Source: Maribacter algicola
GTDB lineage: Bacteria; Bacteroidota; Bacteroidia; Flavobacteriales; Flavobacteriaceae
DNA length: 64,000 nucleotides
Direction of reading: 5' to 3'
NCBI RefSeq assembly: GCF_003933245.1
Contig: NZ_QUSX01000001.1
Location: 186,001-250,000, forward strand
Shown here: one piece after another, positions 18,590 to 29,400 of the stretch
How positions within the stretch are numbered: position 1 is the stretch's first letter
Layout of the letters: each line of letters opens with the position of its first letter
Position numbers and translations under genes: made by a program
Notes under the pieces: generated by a model
Databases searched by the model: none
What the model saw: only the letters and a program-made list of their open reading frames with translations
What the model was told of the DNA's origin: nothing

Positions 18590-19000
18590 TTAATTTTCCG
18601 GTAACTGTTTTGCACCTTTTACGGAAAACCTACTGCCTTCTCCCGTTATGACCTGTCCCTCAAGTTCCTTTCCTTTTATTCCAAGTACCACACCAACCCG
18701 CTCCACACCATCCAGGTTGACATGAAATTGCATTACATCACCTTCTACCAGTACATCATATGCATTGAGCGACCCTCTATTTTGCAATTGCACCTGCACC
18801 GCATACAGGCCTTCCATTTTATCAACTATCAAAAGACCTTCTTCATAGCCATTATCTATGTCCGCCACCCTATAGCTCCAAATACCTACAAGGTCTGTTG
18901 GTTCTAAAATTTGATCATTTGAAGTGCTTCTCAAAACGTCTTGGGCGGTTCCTGTGAAAAACACAAGCAAAAGCAATAGGAATATAGGAATGTACCTCAC
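18590..19000 (-). CDS. Hypothetical exported protein
   Basis: 136 residues with a signal peptide (MRYIPIFLLLLLVFFTGTAQ). The mature part (DLVGIWSYRVADIDNGYEEG, LYAVQVQLQNRGSLNAYDV, EGQVITGEGSRFSV) has the look of a small beta-rich lipocalin or DUF2147-like fold, but I cannot assign a family. It begins 18 bases after the DUF885 gene stop, so it is probably cotranscribed with it. Confidence 0.65.
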   Translation of the reverse strand: MRYIPIFLLLLLVFFTGTAQDVLRSTSNDQILEPTDLVGIWSYRVADIDNGYEEGLLIVDKMEGLYAVQVQLQNRGSLNAYDVLVEGDVMQFHVNLDGVERVGVVLGIKGKELEGQVITGEGSRFSVKGAKQLPEN

Positions 19001-19018
19001 AATATTAGGATAGGATTT

Positions 19019-20830
19019 CTACTTATAACTCTCAATCCAGGAATTTATTTTCTCTTCCAAGAGCATTAAAGGCAAACTTCCGGAGCCCAACACTTGATCA
19101 TGGAACTCCCGTAAATCAAATTTAGGACCTAGTTCCATTTTGGCCTTATTCCGTAATTCCACTATTTTTAATTGGCCCATTTTATAGGAGAGCGCCTGAC
19201 CAGGTGTGGCCATATACCGTTCCACTTCGGCAATGATACCTTCCTCGGACTCCGCTTCATGGGCCAAAGAATAGGCTATGGCCTCTTCACGGGTCCAACC
19301 CATTGCGTGTATTCCCGTGTCCACTACCAAACGAATGGCGCGGTGCATTTCCATACTGAGCATGCCAAAGTATTGATAAGGGTCTTCATAAAGGCCCAGT
19401 TCCTTTCCTAGGGATTCCGCATACAGGGCCCACCCTTCCACAAAAACACCCATACTTTCAGGATGAAGAAATTCAGGCAGCCCTTGGTTCTCCTGTTGTA
19501 GGCTTAACTGGTAGTGATGGCCCGGTATGGCCTCATGTAGGAACAAGGCCTCGTCGTGAATCACATTGTAGCTATTGACATTGGGAATGGGCACATAAAA
19601 GGTCCCTGGCCGTTTGGCATCCTTAGATCCCGGAACATACTCAGCACTGGCCGATGCCTCCCTGAACGCTTCGGTACGCTTCACATGAAAACCGGCCTTG
19701 GGGCGAAGGTTGAATACACTATCCAATTGTAAGCTTAATCGATCATGGATACCATTAAAATGTTCCAAAACTTCAGCTGGATCATTAAAGGGCATCAGTT
19801 CTCTTTTGTTACGCACCTCGATGAAAAAGTCATTTAATTCACCTTTAAAACCCAATTCATCTTTTACCTTTTCCATTTCCCCTGTAATACGTTCCACTTC
19901 CTGCTGTCCAAGGGCATGGATATCTTCCGCAGTCATCTCCGTGGTAGTGTGCAATCGAATCAAATAATTATAAGTTTTGCGGCCATTTGGTAAGGCGGAC
20001 AATCCATCGGTATCTCTACAGGCAGGAAGATATTCCTCTTCCAAAAATTGATGCAACTCTTGGTACTTCGGAAGAATTTTTTCTGTAATCATCCGTTCAT
20101 AATCGCTTTTCAAGCTTGCCCTGACATCCTCATCCATCGCCTCCGGAAAATTGAGCACGGGCTGATAGAAGAGATTCTCCTCAAGGGGAATATCAAGGAA
20201 CGTCTTAATTTGTGGCAGCATTTTTAGGGTAAGGACCTTAGGCAAAACGATTTCTTTTTGCATTCCTTCCTGCATATGCTCCATACAGGTATCCAAAAAC
20301 TGGAGGTAGTCTTCCAAACGGTGTAACCAATTTACATAATCCTCCTGGGTGGCGAAGGGCTGTACGCTAGTGCCCCCGGCCAACTGGGCCACATATAGAT
20401 GTAATGACTGTATCTGGAACAAGGGCATAAGTTCAAAACTGGGCAGGTTATAGATAGGAGATGCCATAGTGACAATGGAATTGTTTAACCCCTCCAATTT
20501 CATACGGCAGTCCCATTCCATTACCCGGGCGCTCAAGGCATCTTCCTTGGTAAGCTCGGATATAGGATACTTTTCCATTTCGGACAAAAACGAGATATAG
20601 GATTCACGGAGATATTCCTGATGCCTGTCTGAGATATAATTTACAATGGTATCATTGTAGGTGTCAATCCCCGCTTTTGTGGACTCTATGGGATTAATTT
20701 CTTTTTGAAAATCGTAAAAAGCGACAAAAAGACTATCTATGTTGCCAGTAGCTACTTTTGTAGTTTTACGCTCAGGTGTACAGGCTGAAAGCAATAGTAT
20801 TATTGCTACAATAAATCCTTTGCAATTCAT
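19019..20830 (-). CDS. DUF885 family lipoprotein (putative metallopeptidase)
   Basis: 603 residues. The signal ends in a lipobox (IILLLSACTPE, Cys16). The DUF885 domain follows. Its hallmark HEAIPGHHYQ lies near residue 440, with a conserved EGWALYAE about 30 residues later; together they resemble a zinc peptidase active site (HExxxGHxxQ plus a Glu). Members are thought to be peptidases; the substrate is unknown. The protein should sit in the envelope. It is followed by the small exported protein at 18590. Confidence 0.88.
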   Translation of the reverse strand: MNCKGFIVAIILLLSACTPERKTTKVATGNIDSLFVAFYDFQKEINPIESTKAGIDTYNDTIVNYISDRHQEYLRESYISFLSEMEKYPISELTKEDALSARVMEWDCRMKLEGLNNSIVTMASPIYNLPSFELMPLFQIQSLHLYVAQLAGGTSVQPFATQEDYVNWLHRLEDYLQFLDTCMEHMQEGMQKEIVLPKVLTLKMLPQIKTFLDIPLEENLFYQPVLNFPEAMDEDVRASLKSDYERMITEKILPKYQELHQFLEEEYLPACRDTDGLSALPNGRKTYNYLIRLHTTTEMTAEDIHALGQQEVERITGEMEKVKDELGFKGELNDFFIEVRNKRELMPFNDPAEVLEHFNGIHDRLSLQLDSVFNLRPKAGFHVKRTEAFREASASAEYVPGSKDAKRPGTFYVPIPNVNSYNVIHDEALFLHEAIPGHHYQLSLQQENQGLPEFLHPESMGVFVEGWALYAESLGKELGLYEDPYQYFGMLSMEMHRAIRLVVDTGIHAMGWTREEAIAYSLAHEAESEEGIIAEVERYMATPGQALSYKMGQLKIVELRNKAKMELGPKFDLREFHDQVLGSGSLPLMLLEEKINSWIESYK

Positions 20831-20858
20831 GGTCAGTGGTTTTTAGGATGCTATGGCT

Positions 20859-21611
20859 CTATTTCGATTTTTTATGTTTCTTTTCCTTTATTCGAACATA
20901 GATTAATTTATTCCTACCCTTGGAATCCTCTCGACGTTCAATTTCAAAATGTGGTATGGAGTTGATCAATGGGGTCAACTTTTGAAAGCCATAGTTTCTT
21001 GAATCAAAATTTGGCTGCTTTTTCTGGAGCAAACTTCCAACATCGCCCAAAAACGCCCATCCATCATCATCCGCTACATCTTCTATGGTAGTGGCTATAA
21101 ACCTAAGGTCCTTTGGAGTTATTTTATCGACCTGGTTTTTATCATCGTTCTGGCTTGTATTGTTTATGGCCTCCTCTGACTGACTCTTAAGTATCTCTAT
21201 GTATATGAATTTATCACAGGCAACTATAAATGGATTGGGAGTTTTACGTTCCCCGATACCGAACACCTGCATTCCCGCTTCCCGAAGCCTCGTAGCCAAC
21301 CTGGTAAAGTCGCTATCACTGCTTACGATACAAAATCCATTGACCTTGCCAGAATATAGGATATCCATAGCGTCAATGATCATGGCGGAGTCCGTGGCAT
21401 TCTTACCTTGGGTGTAGCCGTATTGTTGAATAGGCGTTATTGCATTTTCCAATAATACATTTTTCCATTTTCCCAATCTGGGATTGGTCCAATCGCCATA
21501 AATCCTTTTGATCGTAGGATTGCCGTATTTGGCTATTTCCTCCATCATTTCCTTGACATAGGCCGAGGGTATGTTATCGCCGTCTATCAATACGGCCAAG
21601 TTTAAATCCAT
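20859..21611 (-). CDS. NYN-domain (LabA-like) protein with C-terminal OST-HTH/LOTUS domain
   Basis: 250 residues. The N-terminal ~140 residues are a LabA-like NYN (PIN-type) nuclease fold with acidic positions Asp10 and Asp12 (LIDGDN), Asp74 (KNATDSAM) and Asp99/Asp101 (SSDSDFT). The C-terminal ~80 residues after a linker (ITPKDLRFIATTIEDVADDD, FLGDVGSLLQKKQPNFDSRNYGF) look like an OST-HTH/LOTUS RNA-binding domain. It ends in a Lys-rich tail. A role in RNA cleavage or decay is inferred from the fold. It stands alone between envelope genes. Confidence 0.85.
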   Translation of the reverse strand: MDLNLAVLIDGDNIPSAYVKEMMEEIAKYGNPTIKRIYGDWTNPRLGKWKNVLLENAITPIQQYGYTQGKNATDSAMIIDAMDILYSGKVNGFCIVSSDSDFTRLATRLREAGMQVFGIGERKTPNPFIVACDKFIYIEILKSQSEEAINNTSQNDDKNQVDKITPKDLRFIATTIEDVADDDGWAFLGDVGSLLQKKQPNFDSRNYGFQKLTPLINSIPHFEIERREDSKGRNKLIYVRIKEKKHKKSK

Positions 21612-21683
21612 TTGTTTAGTTTTCAGTAAAGTTAAAGGGTTTTATCCCTTTTATGGACAATCATTGAATTATAAATTGAAATA

Positions 21684-22634
21684 CTAATCCATTGAGTTAA
21701 AATATTTCTTTTGAATTCCGAATAAAGTGTCGGTATCGATTGCACCATCGTGAACGACCAATCGATAATTCAAAATAAGGGGGATTTCACTGGACAAAGG
21801 AACCGGTAAGCTACCCGGATACGGATACACCGCATTCTGCATACTTTGCTTGGAACGAAGAATCCAAGGATTTGGATAGTCCAAATTGTCCTTTAAAGGT
21901 ATTATTGTCAAGCCAAAGGGAGCTTCTTTCTGGGCTACCTTACTAACAATATCTATCCAATTGTATCCTTGCACCGGTGTATTTTGTGGAGTTATATTTC
22001 CTTCGGAATCCTTAAATAACACATCTTCGGATAATTGTACCCGTGCCGAAAAACCTCCATAACCTTTTTCATCATCAGAACCACCAATTAAAATAGTATC
22101 GAATAAAGGATACAGTTGAATCTTTATATCGATTGCCCTGTAGTTGGATGCTTTTGGATATACTGTAATCCAATTGATTTCCTTCACCAAGGGCCTGGTT
22201 TCATAAGTATCATTTATCGCCGTAGCGGATTTCCAAATCACTTCTGATTTTAGAGTAACCGCCATACTATTTTCTCTGATTTTCGACGTGCTTACAACGT
22301 CCCATTCAAAATCCCGTATTTCCCAGCCGTCTCCATACTTTGTATCATTTAAATAAAGCTGATGCCAAGCCCAAAAAATACCTCTATGATGCAAATGATC
22401 TTGGGGAAAATCCTCTGTATTGGGTACCCCTTCCAAGGAAAATAGTGGATGTATATAATTGGCTCGTTCATACATACCCTTAAAAGACTTGGGCTCCTTC
22501 TGATAGACCAAAACGCTATCTTTCCCTTCCAAAAAAACAGCGTTATTTTCGGTTACTTGTAAGGTTACCTTTTGGGAAAAAAGACTCCCCCAATGCATTA
22601 GTAAGACGGAAAGGAATAGTATTGTTTTATACAT
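21684..22634 (-). CDS. DUF6807 (PmoA-like) exported protein
   Basis: 316 residues with an N-terminal signal (MYKTILFLSVLLMHWGSLFSQ). Family landmarks are YIHPLFSLEGVPNTEDFPQD followed by HLHHRGIFWAWHQL near residues 82-94 and GYGGFSARV near 194. Members occur beside oxidoreductases and glycan-use genes in Bacteroidota, but their reaction is unknown. Here the neighbours give no pathway. Confidence 0.82.
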   Translation of the reverse strand: MYKTILFLSVLLMHWGSLFSQKVTLQVTENNAVFLEGKDSVLVYQKEPKSFKGMYERANYIHPLFSLEGVPNTEDFPQDHLHHRGIFWAWHQLYLNDTKYGDGWEIRDFEWDVVSTSKIRENSMAVTLKSEVIWKSATAINDTYETRPLVKEINWITVYPKASNYRAIDIKIQLYPLFDTILIGGSDDEKGYGGFSARVQLSEDVLFKDSEGNITPQNTPVQGYNWIDIVSKVAQKEAPFGLTIIPLKDNLDYPNPWILRSKQSMQNAVYPYPGSLPVPLSSEIPLILNYRLVVHDGAIDTDTLFGIQKKYFNSMD

Positions 22635-22740
22635 CGTTCAAAACTGCATAGGGAAATTACCAAAATATTAATACTCCAAACTACGGAAAGTTGATATAAT
22701 TAGTAACTTGAACCCTTAATTAACGAACAATAACTCTCTG

Positions 22741-23529
22741 ATGAAAAACAAAATTGCGATTACCGGCCTTGTATTATTTTTATGTCTCGCCATAACGGGC
22801 CAGGTTTTCTCCCAAGAGCAAAAAAGGGAATTTTATGAGCTTAAAACCTATACTATAAAAAACGAGGCACAGGAAAAAGCTGTGGATGCCTATTTAAAGA
22901 ATGCCTATTTGCCGGCACTTAAAAGAATGGGTATAGAGAACATTGGGGTTTTTAAGGTGCGTCCAGGTAAATTCGTGATGGCCGATAAAATCTTTGTATT
23001 GATTCCTTTTAATTCCTTGGACCAGTTTGAAAAAATGGAAGCTTCCTTGGCAGTGGACAAATCACATTTGTCAGCAGGTAGCGATTATATTACGGCCAAA
23101 CATGACAACCCTCCGTATCAGAGAATAAGTTCCACCTTGATGCGGGCCTTTTCTGAAATGCCTAAAATGGAGCCAATTAGCGTTTCCTCTCCTAGAACGG
23201 ATCGCGTATATGAATTGAGAAGTTACGAATCCGCTACGGAAGCACTTTACATAAACAAAGTATCTATGTTCAATGAAGGTGGCGAAGTTGAATTGTTCGA
23301 TAGTGTGGGAGCCAATGCGGTTTTCTATGCCGAGGTTATCTCCGGTGACAGTATGCCCAATTTAATGTATATGACCACCTATGAAAACATGGAGAAAAGG
23401 GACGCTGTATGGAAGGTCTTTTTTGGTTCTGAAAAATGGCAGGAGCTTGTGAACGATCAACAATATAAAAACAACGTGAGCAAAGCAGATATCTGGCTTT
23501 TATATCCTACAGAATATTCCGATTATTGA
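22741..23529 (+). CDS. NIPSNAP family exported protein
   Basis: 262 residues with a signal peptide (MKNKIAITGLVLFLCLAITGQVFSQ). Two NIPSNAP repeats follow: REFYELKTYTIKNEAQ at about 29 and DRVYELRSYESATEAL at about 150, each a dimeric ferredoxin-like alpha/beta unit. The function is unknown. Its last 7 bases overlap the convergent OmpA gene. Confidence 0.88.
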   Translation: MKNKIAITGLVLFLCLAITGQVFSQEQKREFYELKTYTIKNEAQEKAVDAYLKNAYLPALKRMGIENIGVFKVRPGKFVMADKIFVLIPFNSLDQFEKMEASLAVDKSHLSAGSDYITAKHDNPPYQRISSTLMRAFSEMPKMEPISVSSPRTDRVYELRSYESATEALYINKVSMFNEGGEVELFDSVGANAVFYAEVISGDSMPNLMYMTTYENMEKRDAVWKVFFGSEKWQELVNDQQYKNNVSKADIWLLYPTEYSDY

Positions 23530-24650
23530 TCTTTATTCATAAACACGAATTCCACCCGTCTGTTTTCCTGTCTCCCCTTGTTACTTTGGTTCGTGGTAAG
23601 GGGACGTGAACTGCCATAACCTTCATAGGAAATCCTAGAAGTATGGATTCCACTTTCCAAAAGAAATTTGGCTACGGCACCCGCCCTCCTTTTTGAAAGC
23701 AACAGGTTATAGGATTCCTCCCCTATCCTATCCGTATGGCCAGAGATTGAAATCGTTAGATTGGAATTGGTGTTCAGGTAGGTAATGATCTTCCTCAATT
23801 CAAATTTGGCATTTGGGGAGATATCAAAACTGTCAAAATCAAAAAGGACACTCTTGAAAGTATTCACTTCATTAATGGCGTAGCTTGTATTCGAATTTCC
23901 TTCCACTGTCAATTGCTCGATCTTTGATTCATCACCAATGGCTACCAACGAGACCATATCCAAATAGTAATACGACCCTTCAGTGGCCCTTCGTTGCGTT
24001 TTATAGGTTTGTGTCCTTTTATTGTCCTTGAAATTCCCAATGACCAAATAGTTCTCCGTACCGTTCGCCACAAATTCACTTTCCACTTTCACCCAAGATT
24101 CGTTATCCGAATAAAAGTCGGAATACCTGATTTCAAGTGTATTGGAGACATCACCCGTCACTTTGGACAAATGCATTCTTGAAAGCACCTTTCGTGTATC
24201 TATTTGGATGGGATTTTCCGAAAAGAGAATCCCGAATTCCTTGACAGCAAAGTCCGACCGTTCTGCCAAACTTACATAAAAGGAAAGTCTATATTTTTGG
24301 TTCTTTTGGAGATTTTCAGTGAGACGCGTCTGCAAATACTCCCTGTAATCATCGGGAGCGAATAAATATAAACCCACATAACCCACCCCAAACTCCGCAG
24401 GTTGTTCCCCATTAAAGTTTTTTGGCGTTCCCATGGCCTGGCTACATCCGTTGAAATAATCCGTGGAACCCAAAGTAGGTATATCCCAATCGGTTAAATC
24501 CTCATTTAAGTTGCCCAATTTTTTGGGACAGTTCAAAAATTGCTCAAAACTGGGGTTTTTTACAAGGTTTTGGCCAAGCACAAAATGAGTTCCCATCACC
24601 AAAAAAAAGGGAGGGAGTATGCCCATGATATGAATAAACCTAAACCTCAT
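23523..24650 (-). CDS. OmpA-family protein
   Basis: 375 residues. A signal peptide is followed by a beta-rich N-terminal domain that starts NLVKNPSFEQFLNCP, a carbohydrate-binding-like module common in Bacteroidota OmpA proteins. The last ~110 residues are an OmpA peptidoglycan-binding domain: FDFDSFDISPNAKFEL, ISGHTDRIGEESYNLLLSKR (Asp and Arg ligands for meso-DAP) and RISYEGYGSSRPL. It should tether the outer membrane to peptidoglycan. It lies downstream of the beta-barrel gene. Confidence 0.9.
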   Translation of the reverse strand: MRFRFIHIMGILPPFFLVMGTHFVLGQNLVKNPSFEQFLNCPKKLGNLNEDLTDWDIPTLGSTDYFNGCSQAMGTPKNFNGEQPAEFGVGYVGLYLFAPDDYREYLQTRLTENLQKNQKYRLSFYVSLAERSDFAVKEFGILFSENPIQIDTRKVLSRMHLSKVTGDVSNTLEIRYSDFYSDNESWVKVESEFVANGTENYLVIGNFKDNKRTQTYKTQRRATEGSYYYLDMVSLVAIGDESKIEQLTVEGNSNTSYAINEVNTFKSVLFDFDSFDISPNAKFELRKIITYLNTNSNLTISISGHTDRIGEESYNLLLSKRRAGAVAKFLLESGIHTSRISYEGYGSSRPLTTNQSNKGRQENRRVEFVFMNKDQ

Positions 24651-24704
24651 CCCCCTAAGTTAGAAAATATAGGGCGGAGAAGATATATTTTAGTCTGCCG
24701 GCTT

Positions 24705-26459
24705 CTACAAATCGAACTTATAGGTAGCTCCGGCCATAACCTGTAATCCTTGAACGGGATAATTTGCCCAACGCTGGTAGTTGTTGTTGGCAATGTTCGC
24801 AGCTTTCAAAAAGATGGACAGTTGATTGTCTACCCTGTATCCCAAATGGGCATTGGCATCAAAAAAGCCATCCAAACTAATCAAGGTTGCAGGATAATCC
24901 GAGACCGGAACATTCTGCACCACTACTGTACTAAAGTCCTCCCTTTCCCCAACATAGAAAAGATTGGCACCGGCAAACCACTTTTCGCCAATCTGATAGT
25001 CCATGAACAAAGATCCTTTTAAGTTGGGAAGGTTCCAAGCGGGATTGTCCGTTTCCGTATTATAATCATATACTTCGGCATTGATACCCAAAGTGAAATT
25101 ACGGTTTACATCAACATTCAACTCCCCAAAAATACCTATGGTTTTTATATCGTCATAAAAGACCTCAAAGGAATTGCCAAAGTAATAGCCTTTTTCATCA
25201 TCCCTAAAGTTGTTCTGGGCATTGAGCTTGAACAAAGGCGTACTGTTTTCTGCCGTATAAGAACCTTTGATATTATAGCTCAAATTGGGCAATAACTGTC
25301 CCTTCAACCCAATGTAGGCGTTGTACTGGCTATCTGTTGGGGCAATGGTCAACGTGGGCGACACAAAGGTATTCTCCTCCACGAAATCATAGTAGGAGTT
25401 TTGCCGCAGCTCCCCTTCCACTCCACCATAGGCAATTACGGTCTCATCCAACAATCTATACGAGGCCTTAACTGCGGGATAAATGTAAAAATTACCCTCG
25501 CTGGCCTCCAAGTTCATTCCGTACACCAAATTTACACCCAAATTCAGTGAAAGATCATCCCTGCGCATCATCAGCACCGGACTGATACCTACCTGCAATT
25601 GGCTGTACGAAATACCTTGATCGTTCGTGGGGCTATTGACGCTGGCATTTTCGAAATTCCCAGCTACATGATCCACCTTGGCCCCTATTGCAAAAATCTC
25701 ATCGTTTAGCGGTGCCTCGAATGAAGTATTTAAAATGGCCCTGTTCTCGCCCGATTTCACGGAATCCCAAAACCTTCTGTATTTCAAATCAAGCCGATTA
25801 AAAAAGGATTCCTCCACATTGATGTGGCCCCCAACCTCGCCCATAAAGTAATTTTGCCGCTCGTTGATCCCGTTAACGGTAGCTTCGTCATAAACGCCTT
25901 CCGGGAGTCCGTACCAATTGTACAACTGATGCTGCAAGGCGATATCTGCACCCCAATCCAAATCACGATCCCGCTTTTTAAAGGAAGCGTCCAAACGGCT
26001 ATCCGCAAAAATATTGTCCAATTGAACCCCTTCTATGGAACCCCTTGAAGAATTGTGGTTAAAACCCAAATCAAAGGTCGCGTCCCTATCCACTTCTCGG
26101 GTAGTATAAAATTCCGCCGTTGCATTGCCATAATTGCCCGCACCTGCGGAGGCATAGGTATTGAACAGTTCCGGGGGCGGAACCCTTTCCACGCGGGACG
26201 CCGTTCCTTTTGAAGGTGTAAACGTAGATGCAACGGGAACTGAAAAAATACTATAGTTGATCTTCTTTTTCTGCAGTACGATAGAATCATTGAGATTTGG
26301 CATGGATTTTATTTTGAACGCATCGGAGACCGTTGGTGTATAAGCCTTGGTCACCGTAACGGTTTCCGTGCCTAGATCCTTGGTTTCTTCCTGTGCCATG
26401 GCCCATGGAGCCATCATCAGCATTGCCAATCCCATACCTATTTTAATACTCTTGTACAT
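24705..26459 (-). CDS. Outer-membrane beta-barrel protein, TonB-receptor-like without plug
   Basis: 584 residues with a signal peptide (MYKSIKIGMGLAMLMMAPWAMAQ). A short motif LGTETVTVTKAYTPTVSDAF follows, resembling the start of a TonB-dependent receptor, but the usual ~120-residue plug is missing. The rest is alternating beta strands ending in a TonB-receptor-like AANIANNNYQRWANYPVQG and an aromatic C-terminus. It is 23 bases after the TPR gene, forming a conserved-looking pair. The partner and cargo are unknown. Confidence 0.8.
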   Translation of the reverse strand: MYKSIKIGMGLAMLMMAPWAMAQEETKDLGTETVTVTKAYTPTVSDAFKIKSMPNLNDSIVLQKKKINYSIFSVPVASTFTPSKGTASRVERVPPPELFNTYASAGAGNYGNATAEFYTTREVDRDATFDLGFNHNSSRGSIEGVQLDNIFADSRLDASFKKRDRDLDWGADIALQHQLYNWYGLPEGVYDEATVNGINERQNYFMGEVGGHINVEESFFNRLDLKYRRFWDSVKSGENRAILNTSFEAPLNDEIFAIGAKVDHVAGNFENASVNSPTNDQGISYSQLQVGISPVLMMRRDDLSLNLGVNLVYGMNLEASEGNFYIYPAVKASYRLLDETVIAYGGVEGELRQNSYYDFVEENTFVSPTLTIAPTDSQYNAYIGLKGQLLPNLSYNIKGSYTAENSTPLFKLNAQNNFRDDEKGYYFGNSFEVFYDDIKTIGIFGELNVDVNRNFTLGINAEVYDYNTETDNPAWNLPNLKGSLFMDYQIGEKWFAGANLFYVGEREDFSTVVVQNVPVSDYPATLISLDGFFDANAHLGYRVDNQLSIFLKAANIANNNYQRWANYPVQGLQVMAGATYKFDL

Positions 26460-26482
26460 ACGTGTTCTATTACTATGCGTGT

Positions 26483-29400
26483 TTATTCTTGATTTGGATC
26501 TACTGAAGAATTCCTCTGTGATTCCTTGGATTTTATCATGGCCAGCTCCCCTTGGGCCACAGCAACGATTTCAGGATATTGACCAAAATTGGAAATGACG
26601 CTATCCAGAATATAAGTTGCCTGGTAGGAGTCTCCCAAGGCATAAAAGTTTTTGGCCATCAAAACCAACCCTTTACCGCCCCATTCCTTGTAGGTGGCGT
26701 AGTCCTTTGCCAATTTCTGCACTGAAATATTCGAGGATTCATAATCACCTTCCTTGTTCTTAAAATAGGCATCATAGTACAATGCCTCTGCGGCGGTCGC
26801 TCCAGATGCTATGGTCAAAACTTGGGCATAGGCTGATTTTGCCTTGGATTCGTTCCCCGTGGCGATGGCAGAACGCGCGATCATGATCTGGGCGTCGCTC
26901 TTGATACGGTCGTCTATGCTAGGCGTGCCTAAAACTTTCTCAGCATACTCCAATGTTTTGGAATAATTCTTTTGCCCGTAATATCCCTTCATCAGGTTTG
27001 ATTGGGCAAAGGTCCTGTTCTGTTGGATGTTGGCCTGATCTTCCAATTTCAACAAATAAGGCAGCGCGGTCGCGTAATCCTGTTTTCCAATATACACCTC
27101 GCAAACCCGGGTCAGGGCCTGCTCCGCATATTCGCTGGTGGTCTTGTCCGCCACATATTTGTAATAGGGCAAAGCGGCATCCTTATCCCCTTCACCAAAG
27201 TATAGTTGTGCCAAACTGAAATTGGCATCTAGGGCATGTAATCCGTTAGGGAATTCCTGTATGTACTTTTTATAGGCCCGAATAGCTGCATCGGTCTTGC
27301 CCTCCATATTCTGTTTTTGGGCCGATTCAAAAGTGGCGTTGTCCAGTTCTGCATTGGTCACCTCAACAAAATCCAATCCGTTTACCCAACTGGCGTACTC
27401 ATCCACCCTACCCAAATCCACGTATACCAACTTGGCCGTGGAAACTGCTTGAATGGCCTCCTGGGTATTGGGAAAATCCCGCACCACGGTTTTGAACTTG
27501 CCCAGTGCCTCATTGTTCCTTCCGGAATTGTAAAATACGAGCCCCTGCCTCATAAGGGCCTGTGGCACAAGGGAACTTCCCCTAAAATCATTGATCAATC
27601 GGTCATAGGCCTGGAGCCCTTTGTTCTCCTGCCCTGTGGACACATAGGTATTGCCGAGTTCAAACAGAGCATCGTCCTTAAATGTTGACCTTGGGTATTG
27701 TGACACGAAATTCTCGAGGTTTTCAATTTTACTTTCTGTCCTATCAACAAAACCATAGCTCATAGCCTTTTGATAAGCCGCGTAATCCTTTTCAGGTCCG
27801 GTCAATGCCAAGGCCTTGTTGTAGGTCTCTATGGCCGGCCAGTATTTGCTGGTCGCAAAATAACTGTCGCCCAATCGCAGATAACCGTCATGCAACTTCT
27901 CAACATCGTCCTTTTGGGCATCGGTGAAAGCGCTGAAATAGGTAATGGCATTGGCGTAGTCCTTTTGTTTAAAGTATGCATAGGCCAAATCATAATCCAC
28001 GTCATTTCCTTCATTTACTTTTTTGGAAGCAGGGTTTTGTTTGAAGTCCCTGAACCCTATCGCAGCGGCATCAAACCGATTCAGGAGATAATCCGCTTCG
28101 GCCTTCCAATATGTTGCACGCGCCCTAAAGGAATCATTGACGGCACTGCCCAAGGATTTTCCCAAGACTTCCGATGCCGCACTATAATCCCCTTCCATGT
28201 ACAATTCCAGACCCCTGTAGTAGGCCACCTTTTGATAGGTTTCCTTGGTGGCATAATTTTGGTTCCTCTCCAACAGTTCCATCGCCCCTGCAAAATTTTT
28301 GGATGTAATGAAGGAGTCCACCAAGAGGGTCTGCATTTCCTCCTTGTTTTCGTCGTTGGGATAGGCATCCAGATAGTTCGTTATTACCTGTGGTACAGGT
28401 TCGTAGGCATTCCCCACTTCATAGCTCAATCGGGCATAGTTAAGAAAGGCATCCTTCTTTATATCTGGATTAAAATCCATTTGCGAGGCATTCCTAAATG
28501 CGTTTAACGCTTCCTGTTTTTGGTCCTGTTTCAAATAGCACTCCGCCAAGTGATAATAGGCATTTTGCGATACGCTATTGGTACCCCCGATTATCTTATT
28601 GAACTGGGCAATGGCATTGGCATAGTCTCCCTGTTTGTAATAGCAATAGCCCAATTGGTAGTAATCCGTATTGTTCCATTTGCCGCGTTTTCCCTTGTAT
28701 TCTTGTAGGTACGGGATGGCATTTTCGTACTGGCCGAGATTGAAGTAACTCTCGCCGATGATTTTATTAAGTTCCGATACTTCGGTTCTATCGGACTTTG
28801 GTAATTGCTTCTTGGCCAAGGCAATCGCTTCCTCGAACTTACCTAGCTTAAAGTTCATATCGGCCTGATAATAACTCAATTTTTCTTCCAATACATTCTG
28901 GTCCGTAATCTGGTCAAAACGCTCATTGGCCGCTTCATAATCATCTTGTTGGTAGGAAATATACCCCAGATAATATTTGGCTTGGGATCCATATACCGGG
29001 GAAGTTGTCACCTTCTCCAGATACCGCTCCGCTTCTTTTGGCTTGCTTGAGGAAAAGAGTGAATACCCATAATTAAAATTGAATTTGTCCATTTCGCCCA
29101 TAGACAAGGCGCTCTGGTCCACCTTGTTGTACCATTTTAGGGCGTAAGGATATTTTCCCGTGTCAAAATAGTATTCCGCTACATCTGCAAAGGCAGAATT
29201 TTTTTTAGTGGAAGTGGGGTAGTTTTCGACAAACTCCTCCATCATGCGGTCCGCACCGGGCTGGTTCAACCGTACGGCCGCATTCGCCGCATAATAGGCG
29301 CTGTTGGCGGCAATCTCCTCGTCCTTGGTGGTAGCCTTCACCTTTTCGAAAATTGTCTGGGCGGCCTGAAACTGTTCATTGTTATAAAGGGCCAGTGCAT

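Noticed and set aside
27770..28507. A 245-codon plus-strand open frame opposite the TPR gene
   Set aside because: It is antisense to a clear TPR protein, and the translation shows no domain; such long shadows are common opposite repeat proteins.
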